Below are positions 35,488 through 44,454 of a stretch of DNA of 64,000 nucleotides, in pieces. Location: positions 1 to 64,000 of the forward strand of contig CANMPD010000005.1 of NCBI GenBank assembly GCA_947499635.1, read 5' to 3'. A program made the translations under genes and the position numbers. Position 1 is the first letter of the stretch. Each line of letters begins with the position of its first letter. A model generated the notes under the pieces. The model was not told where the DNA came from, ran no database searches, and saw only the letters and a list, made by a program, of their open reading frames with translations. The stretch is from an uncultured Paracoccaceae bacterium (GTDB lineage Bacteria; Pseudomonadota; Alphaproteobacteria; Rhodobacterales; Rhodobacteraceae).

Positions 35488-35719
35488 CAAGGGTATCAGC
35501 GACAGTGACAAAGAGCGCTATACCGAGGCGATTTCCCGCTACCATATCTTTGTGGATAGGAACAAGCGCACAGCGTTTGATTTCCTTGACCAGAATGGGT
35601 TTCAGCTTCAAGCCGCCAAGAGCGTTGAACTTACAGAGATGATGGAGCAGTACGGTCAGGGCAAAACCACCCGAGACCAAGCGACGGCGTATCTGCCTGA
35701 ATACTCTGAGCCGAACTAA
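35488..35719 (+). pseudogene. doc: Doc-type (Fic-fold) toxin remnant
   Basis: The frame reads SRYHIFVDRNKRTAFDFLDQ, then NGFQLQAAKSVELTEMMEQY, and ends ATAYLPEYSEPN. Doc toxins have HPFVDGNKR at this place; here Pro is Ile and Gly is Arg, and a stretch after RTA is missing. The N-terminal 50-60 residues are also absent. With the Phd remnant before it this is an eroded phd-doc toxin-antitoxin pair. Confidence 0.68.
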
Positions 35720-35799
35720 CCAATCGTTATGCAGTTGTTGCCGTTAGTTTGGACTGAACCTATAAAGGTAAAAGTGAAATGGAAGTGAGAGCAACGATT

Positions 35800-36183
35800 A
35801 TGAGAATCGCAATTACAATTATATCATTGACATTTTTGACTGCTTGTGGAGATGCCATAACCTACCCAGTCGAACTGGATGGAGAGACCGCAGCGGCGTC
35901 CCAATTAGCACCAACGCCCGTAAATCAGATTCAAGTGGTGTCTAGCAATACTGTGAATGGTGGGAATTTTACGGAGATCGGGCCTGTAAAAGCAACTGTA
36001 GGGAAGATAACGGCTTTTCACCCCACCCCAACTGTTGCCCAAGCGGAGCAGAAGCTGAGAATTGAAGCCGCTGAGTTGGGTGCAAATGCTGTTATCAGTG
36101 CCTCTGTAAGCGACGTGACGATCTGTGCTTTGAGCTGGGGATGCAGAAATGCTACGGGGACCGCTGTCAAGTTCACAAACTAG
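35800..36183 (+). CDS. Small lipoprotein of unknown function
   Basis: A 127-residue protein with a short lipoprotein signal (ISLTFLTAC, Cys at about 16). The mature domain contains VVSSNTVNGGNFTEIGPVKA and AAELGANAVISASVSDV, which resembles the YbjQ/RcsF-like fold (heavy-metal-binding or envelope-stress type). Two cysteines late in the chain (CALSWGC) could form a disulfide. An ATG seven codons upstream is equally possible. The function is not assignable. Confidence 0.6.
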   Translation: MRIAITIISLTFLTACGDAITYPVELDGETAAASQLAPTPVNQIQVVSSNTVNGGNFTEIGPVKATVGKITAFHPTPTVAQAEQKLRIEAAELGANAVISASVSDVTICALSWGCRNATGTAVKFTN

Positions 36184-36850
36184 CCAACTGCTGAGTTTTA
36201 GCCGGTTGAGTTTGTGGACAGCGTAAGATCCTGTCTTTATTTACTGTTGTGGATATGTCCGCGTTTGATACTTCGCATAGTTTCTATACCGCTGAGGGTC
36301 ACCTTGGCCGTTCGCAATGATCGGAAATTTTGTCGATATATTAGCAACCTCTTGAGCGGCGCATTTATAAGATTGCCCGTAAGCACTGCGGCAACCAAAA
36401 ACGCTGGTACATCAAGCTATCAAACCTTCAGGAAAAGCGGGCAGTAACTCACCTCTCAAAAAATTCCGCCTCAACATCCGCTAGATCATTGAAAGCGATC
36501 ACCTACCTTTCTACAAACTGGAACTCACATCAGATGATCTTGTTATTGTCTGACCACGCCAGCACCGCGTCGTCACCGCAACAGACATTACTCTGCCCGA
36601 ATGGCCGAAGAAAAAAGAACGTGAGGTCGCACAGGAAAGGACTGTGACTACTGTGCTCTTCGCGCGAACTTGATGGATTTTCGCATGACACTACAGGGAA
36701 AGGAAACCTACCATAAAACGTAGGGGCTGCCTTCATCGCATATTGTAAAAACAAAATCTTTCAGGTGAGCATTAAGTTACGTCTTTATGGCCATTTACGT
36801 GATCATTGAATAGAACTATATATGACCATGACAACCATAAGGACTTATCT
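36184..36850. other. Gap holding a decayed replication initiator
   Basis: No intact gene was found. The middle part is the RepA-like remnant annotated separately. The last 150 bases have no coding signal and probably hold the promoter of the lipoprotein pair. Confidence 0.5.
36345..36640 (+). pseudogene. Plasmid replication initiator (RepA/RPA-like) remnant
   Basis: Joining two frames gives LERRIYKIARKHCGNQKRWY, then IKLSNLQEKSGSNSPLKKFR, then IIESDHLPFYKLELTSDDLV. This resembles the C-terminal winged-helix region of alphaproteobacterial replication initiator protein A. There is one frameshift near 36436 and stops near 36483 and 36550. It is recognised from memory of the family and needs a profile search. 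It fits with the nearby Phd-Doc remnant as plasmid debris. Confidence 0.45.
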
Positions 36851-37249
36851 ATGCGCTTTATTTTACCTCTTTTAATTTCTGGAATTATTCTCTCCGCTTG
36901 TGGTGGCCCCCAACTATCTCCTGAACAGCGGGCGCGAAGAGCGGCAAATATTGCTCAAACAGATGCTGCATTGTCCACAGCGAAGACAGTAGCCGTTAAT
37001 GGCAAGTCATTCCGTGTTGCTCATGTAACGGAGCGCAATCAAGCACTTGTTGAATTTATTGGCACATCCACGCCTTACTTCGTCTCAGATGTAGAAGCTG
37101 CATCACACGCCGCGACAGGGTGTAAGGGCACGTTCGATCCAGGTATTCTGGCCTTTCTTAGCGGGAATATTGCGACAGCAGATCTTGCCGAATTGCGCAC
37201 TAAAATTGCGAGTCGCTTCGACGGATGGTCGGTTTCTCTAGCGTGCTAG
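36851..37249 (+). CDS. Lipoprotein of unknown function
   Basis: A 132-residue protein. The signal MRFILPLLISGIILSAC ends in a lipobox with Cys 17. The mature part is charged at first (SPEQRARRAANIAQ) and then forms a small domain with two further cysteines (TGCKGTF and the C-terminal Cys). I do not recognise it. AAGGAC lies before the ATG. The next lipoprotein gene starts 2 bases after its stop, so they are co-transcribed. Confidence 0.65.
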   Translation: MRFILPLLISGIILSACGGPQLSPEQRARRAANIAQTDAALSTAKTVAVNGKSFRVAHVTERNQALVEFIGTSTPYFVSDVEAASHAATGCKGTFDPGILAFLSGNIATADLAELRTKIASRFDGWSVSLAC

Positions 37250-37251
37250 GT

Positions 37252-37758
37252 ATGTTCACTAAGAGATGGGGGGCAATAGCAGCTTTAGCTTTATTGGCCT
37301 CTGCTTGCTCAAATAGCCAGCCGCCTTCAAGTACAGAAGCAGCAATCTCAGAGGTAAACTCTCGAGAGAACCGCTTCCCATCTTACCCTCAACCAAACAC
37401 GACCTATTTGTCTTTTTCAAGCGCACACGGGTTTCAGGTAAATTACTTAGCTCCCCAAGGGAAAGCATGGCTCTGGTACCCAAGAAACCGGCGAGGCATA
37501 GCAGAAGAATACAAGCGAGATATCGTATCAGGACGGGAAGCCATCTGTTGGCGACATCCAAGCAATAGCTACAACCCGGTAACTCAAAAAACAGGCGGGG
37601 CGTTTGCATGCCAGAGCTTGGCGTTCACGCAGCGAACAATTGTAGCAGCATTACCTGGCGACCCATTTGCGCTCGGAACCGGACAAGTACCATTTCCACT
37701 TGAGCGCTGTAGGGCACCCGTACAGTTTATTTTTGATCGAAATGAAATATCTTGCTGA
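37252..37758 (+). CDS. Lipoprotein of unknown function
   Basis: A 168-residue protein with a lipoprotein signal (ALALLASAC, Cys about 19). The mature chain is rich in Tyr, Pro and Trp (NYLAPQGKAWLWYPRNRRG) and has four cysteines (ICWRHP, ACQSL, ERC and the C-terminal ISC) that could form two disulfides. I do not recognise the family. I chose the ATG at 37252; an earlier start would overlap the previous gene by 25 bases. Confidence 0.62.
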   Translation: MFTKRWGAIAALALLASACSNSQPPSSTEAAISEVNSRENRFPSYPQPNTTYLSFSSAHGFQVNYLAPQGKAWLWYPRNRRGIAEEYKRDIVSGREAICWRHPSNSYNPVTQKTGGAFACQSLAFTQRTIVAALPGDPFALGTGQVPFPLERCRAPVQFIFDRNEISC

Positions 37759-37836
37759 ACCTACTTTCGGATCAACTCTATCATCCTACTAACCTAGCCC
37801 CCCTTGTGCTTTGGTTCCACAGTCGGGACTGTTGCA

Positions 37837-38595
37837 TTAGCTTGTAACAATCTTGATATTCCACGTATCGCAATTCGTTTTTAACATGTCAGGGATAGCT
37901 GCATCGGTAAAAAGGATGTCAACGTCCTTAAGAGAACAAATCATCAACGGTGCTTTTCGTTGGAATTTGATATTGTCCGCGACAACCATCACCTGTCTGG
38001 AACGTTGAATTGCGGCGCGCGTTACCATGATTTCTTGGCCGTCAAAGTCCAGTAAATCACCGTCGGCATCAATGGCCGAGCAGCCTAAAACACAATGATC
38101 AAACTTAAACTGTTTCACCATATCCGCTGTGAGATTACCGACGATACCGCTGTCTGTGCGTCGCAGCTCACCCCCGGTGAGAATGATTTTGCAGGTTTGA
38201 TTGGCAGATAGGATATGTGCGATATTCAAGTTATTCGTCACGACCAAAAGGTTTTGATGATCTAACAGCTCGTGTGCGACGGCTTCGGTGCTGGTGCCGA
38301 TATTCATAAAAACAGAGGCGCTGTTGGGGATAGCCTGAGCACATTGTACGGCAATTGCTTTCTTTGCGGCTTCGTTTAGACGACGACGTTCCTCGTAGAG
38401 GATATTAACCACACCAGATGCGAGCACCGCCCCACCGTGTACGCGTTCAAGGCGCCCTGCATCAGCCAGTTCTGACAGATCACGGCGAATGGTTTGTACA
38501 GTAACATTGTATTTTTCAGCCAAGTCATCAACGGTAACTTTGCCTTCTGTACGGGCAATCTCAAGTATTTCTTTCTGCCTGAAATTCGATACCAT
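37837..38595 (-). CDS. glpR: DeoR-family glycerol-3-phosphate repressor
   Basis: A 252-residue DeoR-type repressor with an N-terminal helix-turn-helix (VDDLAEKYNVTVQTIRRDL, residues about 22-40) and a sugar-phosphate sensing domain (GTSTEAVAHELL, LTGGELRRTDSGIVG). It diverges from the glycerol operon. Repeated TTCGTT-type elements lie in the shared gap. In the family glycerol 3-phosphate relieves repression. Confidence 0.9.
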   Translation of the reverse strand: MVSNFRQKEILEIARTEGKVTVDDLAEKYNVTVQTIRRDLSELADAGRLERVHGGAVLASGVVNILYEERRRLNEAAKKAIAVQCAQAIPNSASVFMNIGTSTEAVAHELLDHQNLLVVTNNLNIAHILSANQTCKIILTGGELRRTDSGIVGNLTADMVKQFKFDHCVLGCSAIDADGDLLDFDGQEIMVTRAAIQRSRQVMVVADNIKFQRKAPLMICSLKDVDILFTDAAIPDMLKTNCDTWNIKIVTS

Positions 38596-38761
38596 ACATG
38601 CCTCTTCGATTTGTGAGTCTGATCTATTTAAGTTCGATTGCTGCTAGATCGCAATTACAAACAGCCTGGGCATCCATCGTAGTTCACCAAATGCGCGTAT
38701 GAAAGAAAATAAATTCATCTAAATAAAAGGATTTATCCGGTTTTTGGTTTCAAAATAATAA

Positions 38762-38785
38762 AACGAACAAAAACGAACACTCGTT
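38762..38785. promoter_or_regulatory. Probable GlpR operator repeats
   Basis: AACGAA occurs at 38762-38767 and 38772-38777, one helical turn apart, followed by the inverted CTCGTT at 38780-38785. Related TTCGAT boxes lie at about 38605 and 38633 near the glpR start. DeoR-type glycerol repressors bind TTCG-centred repeats. Confidence 0.5.
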
Positions 38786-38870
38786 ATTGACCTGTCATGT
38801 ATTGTCACGTTACGGTGCACGAGTGGTAACTGACGGAGTTGCCGCAGCGAGTGAATGCTGGGAGGCCTCA

Positions 38871-40451
38871 GTGGGCGAGTCAAACCATTACGATTGCGTG
38901 GACCTTTTTGTTATTGGCGGTGGCATTAACGGATGCGGTATCGCGCGTGATGCAGTTGGACGCGGGTTGAGTGTCGAGTTGGCCGAGATGAACGACTTGG
39001 CATCTGCAACGTCCTCTGCCTCTACTAAACTGTTCCATGGCGGTCTGCGATATCTGGAATACTGGGAAGTCCGTCTGGTTCGCGAAGCTTTGATCGAACG
39101 GGAAACTCTGCTCAAGGCGATGCCACATATATCGTGGCCGATGCGTTTCGTTCTACCATACCATAAAGATATGCGGTTCGAAGGGGAAACCCCAACCTCT
39201 AAGCTTTTGAACGTCGTGATGCCATGGATGAAGGGGCGCCGCCCTGCTTGGCTTATTCGATTGGGCTTGTTTCTTTATGATAATCTTGGCGGACGCCAAA
39301 TTCTCAAAGGTACGACGTCATTGGATCTGGTCACGGCGCCAGAAGGGGCGGCGTTATCGGATAAGTTTAAAACGGCTTACGAATATTCAGATTGCTGGAT
39401 CGAAGACAGCCGATTGGTTGTTCTAAACGCACGCGATGCCCAGGCCCGGGGTGCGCGGATCAATGTGCAAACTCAGGTGACGTCGGCTGAACAGGTCGAC
39501 GGTGTTTGGCGCATTCATCTGTTGGATAAAGTAACCGGTGAAAGCCGCACTGTCATGGCACGTATGCTGGTGAATGCAGGCGGGCCATGGGTTGGTAACA
39601 TTATTCAGAACACAGTGCGGATAAACAGTCGCGAAGGTGTGCGATTGGTTCGTGGCAGCCATATTGTGACCCGCAAGCTATACGAACACGACAAATGTTA
39701 TTTCTTTCAGGGTGAAGACGGGCGGATTATTTTTACCATTCCCTACGAGAACGACTTTACACTTATTGGGACAACGGATGCAGAGCATCAGGATCCATTT
39801 GAAAAACCTGTTTGCACAACAGAAGAGCAGAGTTATCTAATTGATTTTGCATCTCAATATTTAAAGCAGCCTATAACTGCGGATGATGTTGTTTGGACAT
39901 ATTCCGGTGTGCGGCCTTTGTATGATGACGGGGCGTCATCTGCGACAGCTGCGACACGTGATTATACGCTGAAAGTTGATACATCAGCTGGTGCACCGAT
40001 CCTGAATATTTTTGGCGGGAAGATTACGACCTATCGGCGATTAGCTGAAAGCGCACTTGAGGAGATTGCGCCTTACTTTGACACCGTTGGTAAACCATGG
40101 ACTGCTGGTGTTGCGTTACCGGGTGGTAACTTTCCAGTCGATGGCGTGGCTGATCTTATTACACGTGTGATGAACACATATCCTTTTGTTGATCAGGTAT
40201 GGGCTGCCCGATTGGTGAAAGCGTACGGTTTGGATGCATTTGATGTTTTGGGGGATGCGCAAGACATTGCGGATTTGGGGCAAAACTTTGGAAGCAATCT
40301 AACCGCGCGCGAAGTCGATTGGTTGATGCAAAATGAATATGCCTTGTGTGCAGATGATATCGTGTGGAGGCGATCGAAACTGGGCCTGAGGCTAACAAAG
40401 CAAGAAATAGATGCACTTAACGTGTGGATGGGTGATCTCGCCGCCGATTAA
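38871..40451 (+). CDS. glpD: Glycerol-3-phosphate dehydrogenase (aerobic)
   Basis: A 526-residue FAD enzyme that oxidises glycerol 3-phosphate to dihydroxyacetone phosphate at the membrane and feeds electrons to quinone. The FAD motif DLFVIGGGINGCGIARDAVG lies at the N-terminus, followed by STKLFHGGLRYLEYWE, GGPWVGNI, and NIFGGKITTYRRLAE near residue 400. I chose GTG 38871-38873 because GGGAGG lies five bases before it and it places the Rossmann motif close to the N-terminus. The open frame back to 38787 would run through the operator zone. Confidence 0.92.
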   Translation: MGESNHYDCVDLFVIGGGINGCGIARDAVGRGLSVELAEMNDLASATSSASTKLFHGGLRYLEYWEVRLVREALIERETLLKAMPHISWPMRFVLPYHKDMRFEGETPTSKLLNVVMPWMKGRRPAWLIRLGLFLYDNLGGRQILKGTTSLDLVTAPEGAALSDKFKTAYEYSDCWIEDSRLVVLNARDAQARGARINVQTQVTSAEQVDGVWRIHLLDKVTGESRTVMARMLVNAGGPWVGNIIQNTVRINSREGVRLVRGSHIVTRKLYEHDKCYFFQGEDGRIIFTIPYENDFTLIGTTDAEHQDPFEKPVCTTEEQSYLIDFASQYLKQPITADDVVWTYSGVRPLYDDGASSATAATRDYTLKVDTSAGAPILNIFGGKITTYRRLAESALEEIAPYFDTVGKPWTAGVALPGGNFPVDGVADLITRVMNTYPFVDQVWAARLVKAYGLDAFDVLGDAQDIADLGQNFGSNLTAREVDWLMQNEYALCADDIVWRRSKLGLRLTKQEIDALNVWMGDLAAD

Positions 40452-40493
40452 GTAAAATAAAGAGCACTGTGAATATCTAAGGGGAGAGAGATA

Positions 40494-41579
40494 ATGTCAC
40501 TTATGCTGGAGGGGGTATCCAAGGTCGTTGATGGGCAGAGTCATATCTACCCAACCGATCTTGAGCTTAGCAGCGGTACGATGAACGTGCTTCTTGGCCC
40601 GACGTCGTCTGGAAAAACATCATTGATGCGCTTGATGGCGGGACTTGATGTACCAAACACTGGTCGGGTCATCTGGAACGGCACAGATGTGACGGGAATG
40701 CGCGTGCAGGATCGTGGCGTCGCGATGGTGTATCAGCAGTTCATCAATTACCCATCGATGAGCGTTTACGACAATATCGCAAGCCCGCTGCGATTGTTAA
40801 AGAAGTCGGCTGCGCAGATCGACATCGCGGTTAAAGAGGCGGCTGAGTTGATGAAGCTCGCACCGTTTTTAGATCGTAAACCGCTGGAGTTATCAGGTGG
40901 CCAGCAACAACGCTGTGCTTTGGCCAGGGCCCTGGTCAAAGATGCGGGTCTTGTGCTGCTGGATGAGCCTTTGGCCAATCTCGATTACAAGCTTCGCGAA
41001 GAATTGCGCGCTGAAATCCCTAAGATCTTTGAAGCAGCGGGATCAATTTTCGTTTATGCAACAACAGAACCAGAAGAGGCTTTGTTGTTGGGTGGAAACA
41101 CTGCAACTCTTTGGCAGGGTCATATTACCCAATTCGGCCAAACGCCAACTGTCTACCGCCAACCGGTGAACGCAACCACGGCACGGGTCTTTTCCGACCC
41201 GCCTATGAATTTCCTACCCATTCGCAAAGTCGCAGACCGGCTGTTGTTTGGGGATGGACAGGCCACCATATCGGCGACTTTTGCAAATCTTGATGACGGC
41301 AACTATGTCGCTGGGTTTCGTCCTAATCACCTAGAACTGCAAAAACCCACGCCCGATGCGTTGGAATTTACTGGTAAATTGAATGTAACGGAAATCACTG
41401 GCTCTGAGACTTTTATCCACCTGAGCCATCATGGCGAAAACTGGGTTGGGCTTATTCACGGTATCAAACAATTGGATATCGGCATGTCTCTCAACGTCTA
41501 TCTTGACCCGTCTCATATCTATATTTTCGCAGAAGATGGCACCTCTGTTGCGCCAGCCTCTTATGCAATTGCGGCTTGA
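40494..41579 (+). CDS. glpS: Glycerol ABC importer ATPase GlpS
   Basis: A 361-residue CUT1-type ATPase with intact Walker A (GPTSSGKTS), Q-loop, LSGGQQQRCALARAL and Walker B (VLLDEPLANLD). The switch-loop His of ABC ATPases (normally VTHD) is replaced: the segment reads VYATTEPEEA. A C-terminal TOBE-like regulatory domain follows from about 240. It would pair with GlpT in the importer described in rhizobia as GlpSTPQV. It follows glpD by 42 bases. Confidence 0.9.
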   Translation: MSLMLEGVSKVVDGQSHIYPTDLELSSGTMNVLLGPTSSGKTSLMRLMAGLDVPNTGRVIWNGTDVTGMRVQDRGVAMVYQQFINYPSMSVYDNIASPLRLLKKSAAQIDIAVKEAAELMKLAPFLDRKPLELSGGQQQRCALARALVKDAGLVLLDEPLANLDYKLREELRAEIPKIFEAAGSIFVYATTEPEEALLLGGNTATLWQGHITQFGQTPTVYRQPVNATTARVFSDPPMNFLPIRKVADRLLFGDGQATISATFANLDDGNYVAGFRPNHLELQKPTPDALEFTGKLNVTEITGSETFIHLSHHGENWVGLIHGIKQLDIGMSLNVYLDPSHIYIFAEDGTSVAPASYAIAA

Positions 41580-41591
41580 GGTGTAAATGAT

Positions 41592-42671
41592 ATGGCAAAA
41601 ATCACTCTACAAAATTTAGCGCATTCCTATCAGCCGAACCCAAGGTATGAAGACGACTTTGCACTTAAGGAACTGAACCATGATTGGGTCGACGGAGAAG
41701 CCTATGCGCTCTTGGGATCATCAGGTTGCGGAAAGTCGACGCTGCTTAATATCATTTCTGGATTGGTGACCCCCAGTCAGGGCCGCATCTTATTTAATGA
41801 TCGCGATGTCACGCAGGCCGCAACGTCTGAGCGCAATATTGCGCAGGTGTTCCAGTTTCCAGTCGTGTACGATACGATGACTGTGCGGGATAATCTGGCC
41901 TTTCCACTGCGAAATCGCGGCGCTGATGCAAGTTACGTTCGTGATCGTGTGCAGCAAATCGCGACTATGATCGGGATGGAGGCAACGCTGGATCGTAAGG
42001 CGCGTGGACTGACAGCCGATGCCAAGCAGAAGATTTCGCTTGGCCGGGGTATGGTGCGCGAAGATGTCAACGCATTGCTGTTTGACGAACCCTTGACCGT
42101 AATCGATCCCCACATGAAGTGGGAATTGCGGACACAGCTAAAGTCTTTGCATCATGAATTTGGTCACACCATGATTTATGTGACCCATGACCAAACCGAG
42201 GCTCTGACCTTTGCGGACAAAGTTGTCGTCATGTATGATGGCCGTGTGGTGCAAATGGGTACGCCGCAAGAATTGTTTGAAACACCCGCGCATACTTTTG
42301 TTGGTTACTTTATCGGCTCGCCAGGCATGAATGTTTTAGATGCCAAAGTGAACGGCAATATGGCTGTGGTGTCGGGAACGGAAATCTCCCTTGGCAATGG
42401 GTACGGTGCGCCGACAGGGAAAACAGAGATCGGAGTGCGCCCCGAATTTACATCTCTCAGCGCGGGAAACGACGGCCTGCCCGTCACTATCAAGCGTGTC
42501 GAGGACGTCGGTCGCCACAAAATCGTACGAACAGATTTCTTGGGCACTGAAATCAACGTGATCACTCCGGAGGGTACAAATATCTCTCCCGATATGAACC
42601 GCGTTGTTTTTGATCCTGCTGGTATCAATATCTATTCAAACAGTTGGCGTGTTGCGTCAAAGGCGGCCTGA
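41592..42671 (+). CDS. glpT: Glycerol ABC importer ATPase GlpT (degenerate signature)
   Basis: A 359-residue ATPase with good Walker A (GSSGCGKST), Walker B (ALLFDEPLTVIDPH) and switch His (YVTHDQTEAL). The LSGGQ signature is lost and reads LTADAKQKISLGRGM. A TOBE-like domain follows. With GlpS lacking the switch His, both defects fall in the same composite ATP site of a GlpS-GlpT dimer, leaving the other site canonical. It lies 12 bases after glpS. Confidence 0.9.
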   Translation: MAKITLQNLAHSYQPNPRYEDDFALKELNHDWVDGEAYALLGSSGCGKSTLLNIISGLVTPSQGRILFNDRDVTQAATSERNIAQVFQFPVVYDTMTVRDNLAFPLRNRGADASYVRDRVQQIATMIGMEATLDRKARGLTADAKQKISLGRGMVREDVNALLFDEPLTVIDPHMKWELRTQLKSLHHEFGHTMIYVTHDQTEALTFADKVVVMYDGRVVQMGTPQELFETPAHTFVGYFIGSPGMNVLDAKVNGNMAVVSGTEISLGNGYGAPTGKTEIGVRPEFTSLSAGNDGLPVTIKRVEDVGRHKIVRTDFLGTEINVITPEGTNISPDMNRVVFDPAGINIYSNSWRVASKAA

Positions 42672-42718
42672 AATGCTTTTAGGCTCTAAGCTATCAACAT
42701 TGCCAAAAGAGATTCATC

Positions 42719-43591
42719 ATGAATAAAACAGTCAATCAAAAGGCTTGGTTCCTTGTTTTACCGGTTTTGCTGCTGGTTGCCTTCTCTGCTGTGATCCCGC
42801 TTATGACAGTTGTGAACTATGCGTTCCAAGATACGTTTGGGAACAATAAATTCTTTTGGGCTGGTCTTGATTGGTTCCAAGAAATGCTAGAATCCGAACG
42901 CATGTGGTCGGCTTTGGGCCGCCAAATTGCCTTTTCGGCAATTATTTTAGCTATCGAGATTCCGTTGGGTGTTTTTATCGCCCTAAATATGCCGAAAAAG
43001 GGGTTTTGGGCCTCGTTTTGTTTGGTCTTGATGTCGTTGCCCTTGTTGATCCCGTGGAATGTGGTTGGCACCATCTGGCAGATTTTCGGTCGTGTCGACA
43101 TTGGGCTGCTTGGATATACGCTGGATGCGATCGGGGTAGATTATAACTATACACAAGATTTCTATGCAGCCTGGATTACGGTGATCGTCATGGATGTCTG
43201 GCACTGGACATCTCTTGTGGCACTGCTGGCTTACGCAGGTTTGCAATCGATCCCCGACGCCTATTATCAAGCGGCCAAGATCGACCAGGCGGGACGTTGG
43301 AAAGTATTCCGTTTCATTGAATTACCCAAGATCATGGGTGTCTTGATGATCGCGATCTTATTGCGGTTTATGGACAGTTTCATGATCTACACCGAACCTT
43401 TTGTGGTCACTGGTGGAGGGCCCGGAAATTCAACAACATTTCTGTCGATTGATCTGGTGAAAATGGCCCTTGGACAGTTTGATCTTGGCCCTGCAGCCGC
43501 ATTCTCGATCATGTATTATTTGGTAATTTTGTTGGTGTCTTACGTGTTTTACACTGTGATGACCAACCTCGACAAACGGGATGGTCACTGA
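42719..43591 (+). CDS. glpP: Glycerol ABC importer permease GlpP
   Basis: A 290-residue MalF/UgpA-type permease with six membrane segments. The EAA loop YYQAAKIDQAGRWKVFRFIE lies near residue 180-205, and the following segment TEPFVVTGGGPGNST is typical of CUT1 first permeases. It overlaps glpQ by one base (TGATG). Together with GlpQ it forms the channel. Confidence 0.92.
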   Translation: MNKTVNQKAWFLVLPVLLLVAFSAVIPLMTVVNYAFQDTFGNNKFFWAGLDWFQEMLESERMWSALGRQIAFSAIILAIEIPLGVFIALNMPKKGFWASFCLVLMSLPLLIPWNVVGTIWQIFGRVDIGLLGYTLDAIGVDYNYTQDFYAAWITVIVMDVWHWTSLVALLAYAGLQSIPDAYYQAAKIDQAGRWKVFRFIELPKIMGVLMIAILLRFMDSFMIYTEPFVVTGGGPGNSTTFLSIDLVKMALGQFDLGPAAAFSIMYYLVILLVSYVFYTVMTNLDKRDGH

Positions 43592-44442
43592 TGATAACGA
43601 TTACAGAAAATACTCAATCTGCACGCAGGGGTGCTTTGATAAAACTCAAAGGCAGTGCTGTTGTCATGGGGTTTTACCTGCTGTTTCTTTTGCTGCCCAT
43701 CTACTGGCTGCTGATGATGAGTTTGAAAACCAACACTGAGATTTTGAACACTTTTACCTTGTGGCCGAACGATTTGACGTTTGAAAACTATCGCACGATT
43801 TTAACGGATCCCTCGTGGTATATGGGCTATGTGAATTCGTTGGCCTATGTCGTTTTGAATGTTGTGATCTCGCTCGCGGTTGCTTTACCGGCGGCTTATG
43901 CGTTTAGCCGCTATACATTCCTTGGGGACAAACACCTGTTCTTTTGGCTTTTGACCAATAGAATGGCCCCGCCTGCGGTATTCGCATTGCCATTCTTTCA
44001 GCTCTACAGCTCGGTCGGGTTGTTCGATACCCATATCGCTGTTGCACTGGCCCATTGCTTGTTCAACGTGCCCTTGGCAGTCTGGATTCTCGAGGGGTTT
44101 ATGCGCGGTGTGCCAAAAGAAATCGACGAAACCGCCTATATTGACGGCTATTCTTTTCCGCGCTTTTTCGTCCAGATATTCACGCCTTTGGTCGCATCTG
44201 GCATCGGGGTGACCGCGTTCTTTTTGTTTATGTTCAGCTGGGTCGAACTGCTGCTTAGCCGGACTTTGACCAGTGTTGACGCAAAACCAATTGCAGCGAC
44301 GATGACGCGGACGGTGGGCGCGGCCGGGATTGACTGGGGTGTTTTAGCGGCGGCAGGTGTTTTGACAATTTTGCCTGGCGCTTTGGTGATTTACTTTGTT
44401 CGCAACTACATCGCCAAGGGCTTTGCCCTCGGACGTGTATAA
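43591..44442 (+). CDS. glpQ: Glycerol ABC importer permease GlpQ
   Basis: A 283-residue MalG/UgpE-type permease with six membrane helices. The N-terminal segment LLPIYWLLMMSLKTN is characteristic, as is the EAA-type loop DETAYIDGYSFPRFFVQIFT near residue 175-195. It is the partner of GlpP. A small membrane protein gene follows after 12 bases with an AAGGAG ribosome site. Confidence 0.92.
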   Translation: MITITENTQSARRGALIKLKGSAVVMGFYLLFLLLPIYWLLMMSLKTNTEILNTFTLWPNDLTFENYRTILTDPSWYMGYVNSLAYVVLNVVISLAVALPAAYAFSRYTFLGDKHLFFWLLTNRMAPPAVFALPFFQLYSSVGLFDTHIAVALAHCLFNVPLAVWILEGFMRGVPKEIDETAYIDGYSFPRFFVQIFTPLVASGIGVTAFFLFMFSWVELLLSRTLTSVDAKPIAATMTRTVGAAGIDWGVLAAAGVLTILPGALVIYFVRNYIAKGFALGRV

Positions 44443-44454
44443 GGAGAATTCGCA

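Noticed and set aside
35173-35511. 112-codon minus-strand frame
   Set aside because: It is antisense to the Phd-like remnant and its upstream DNA, and matches nothing I recognise.
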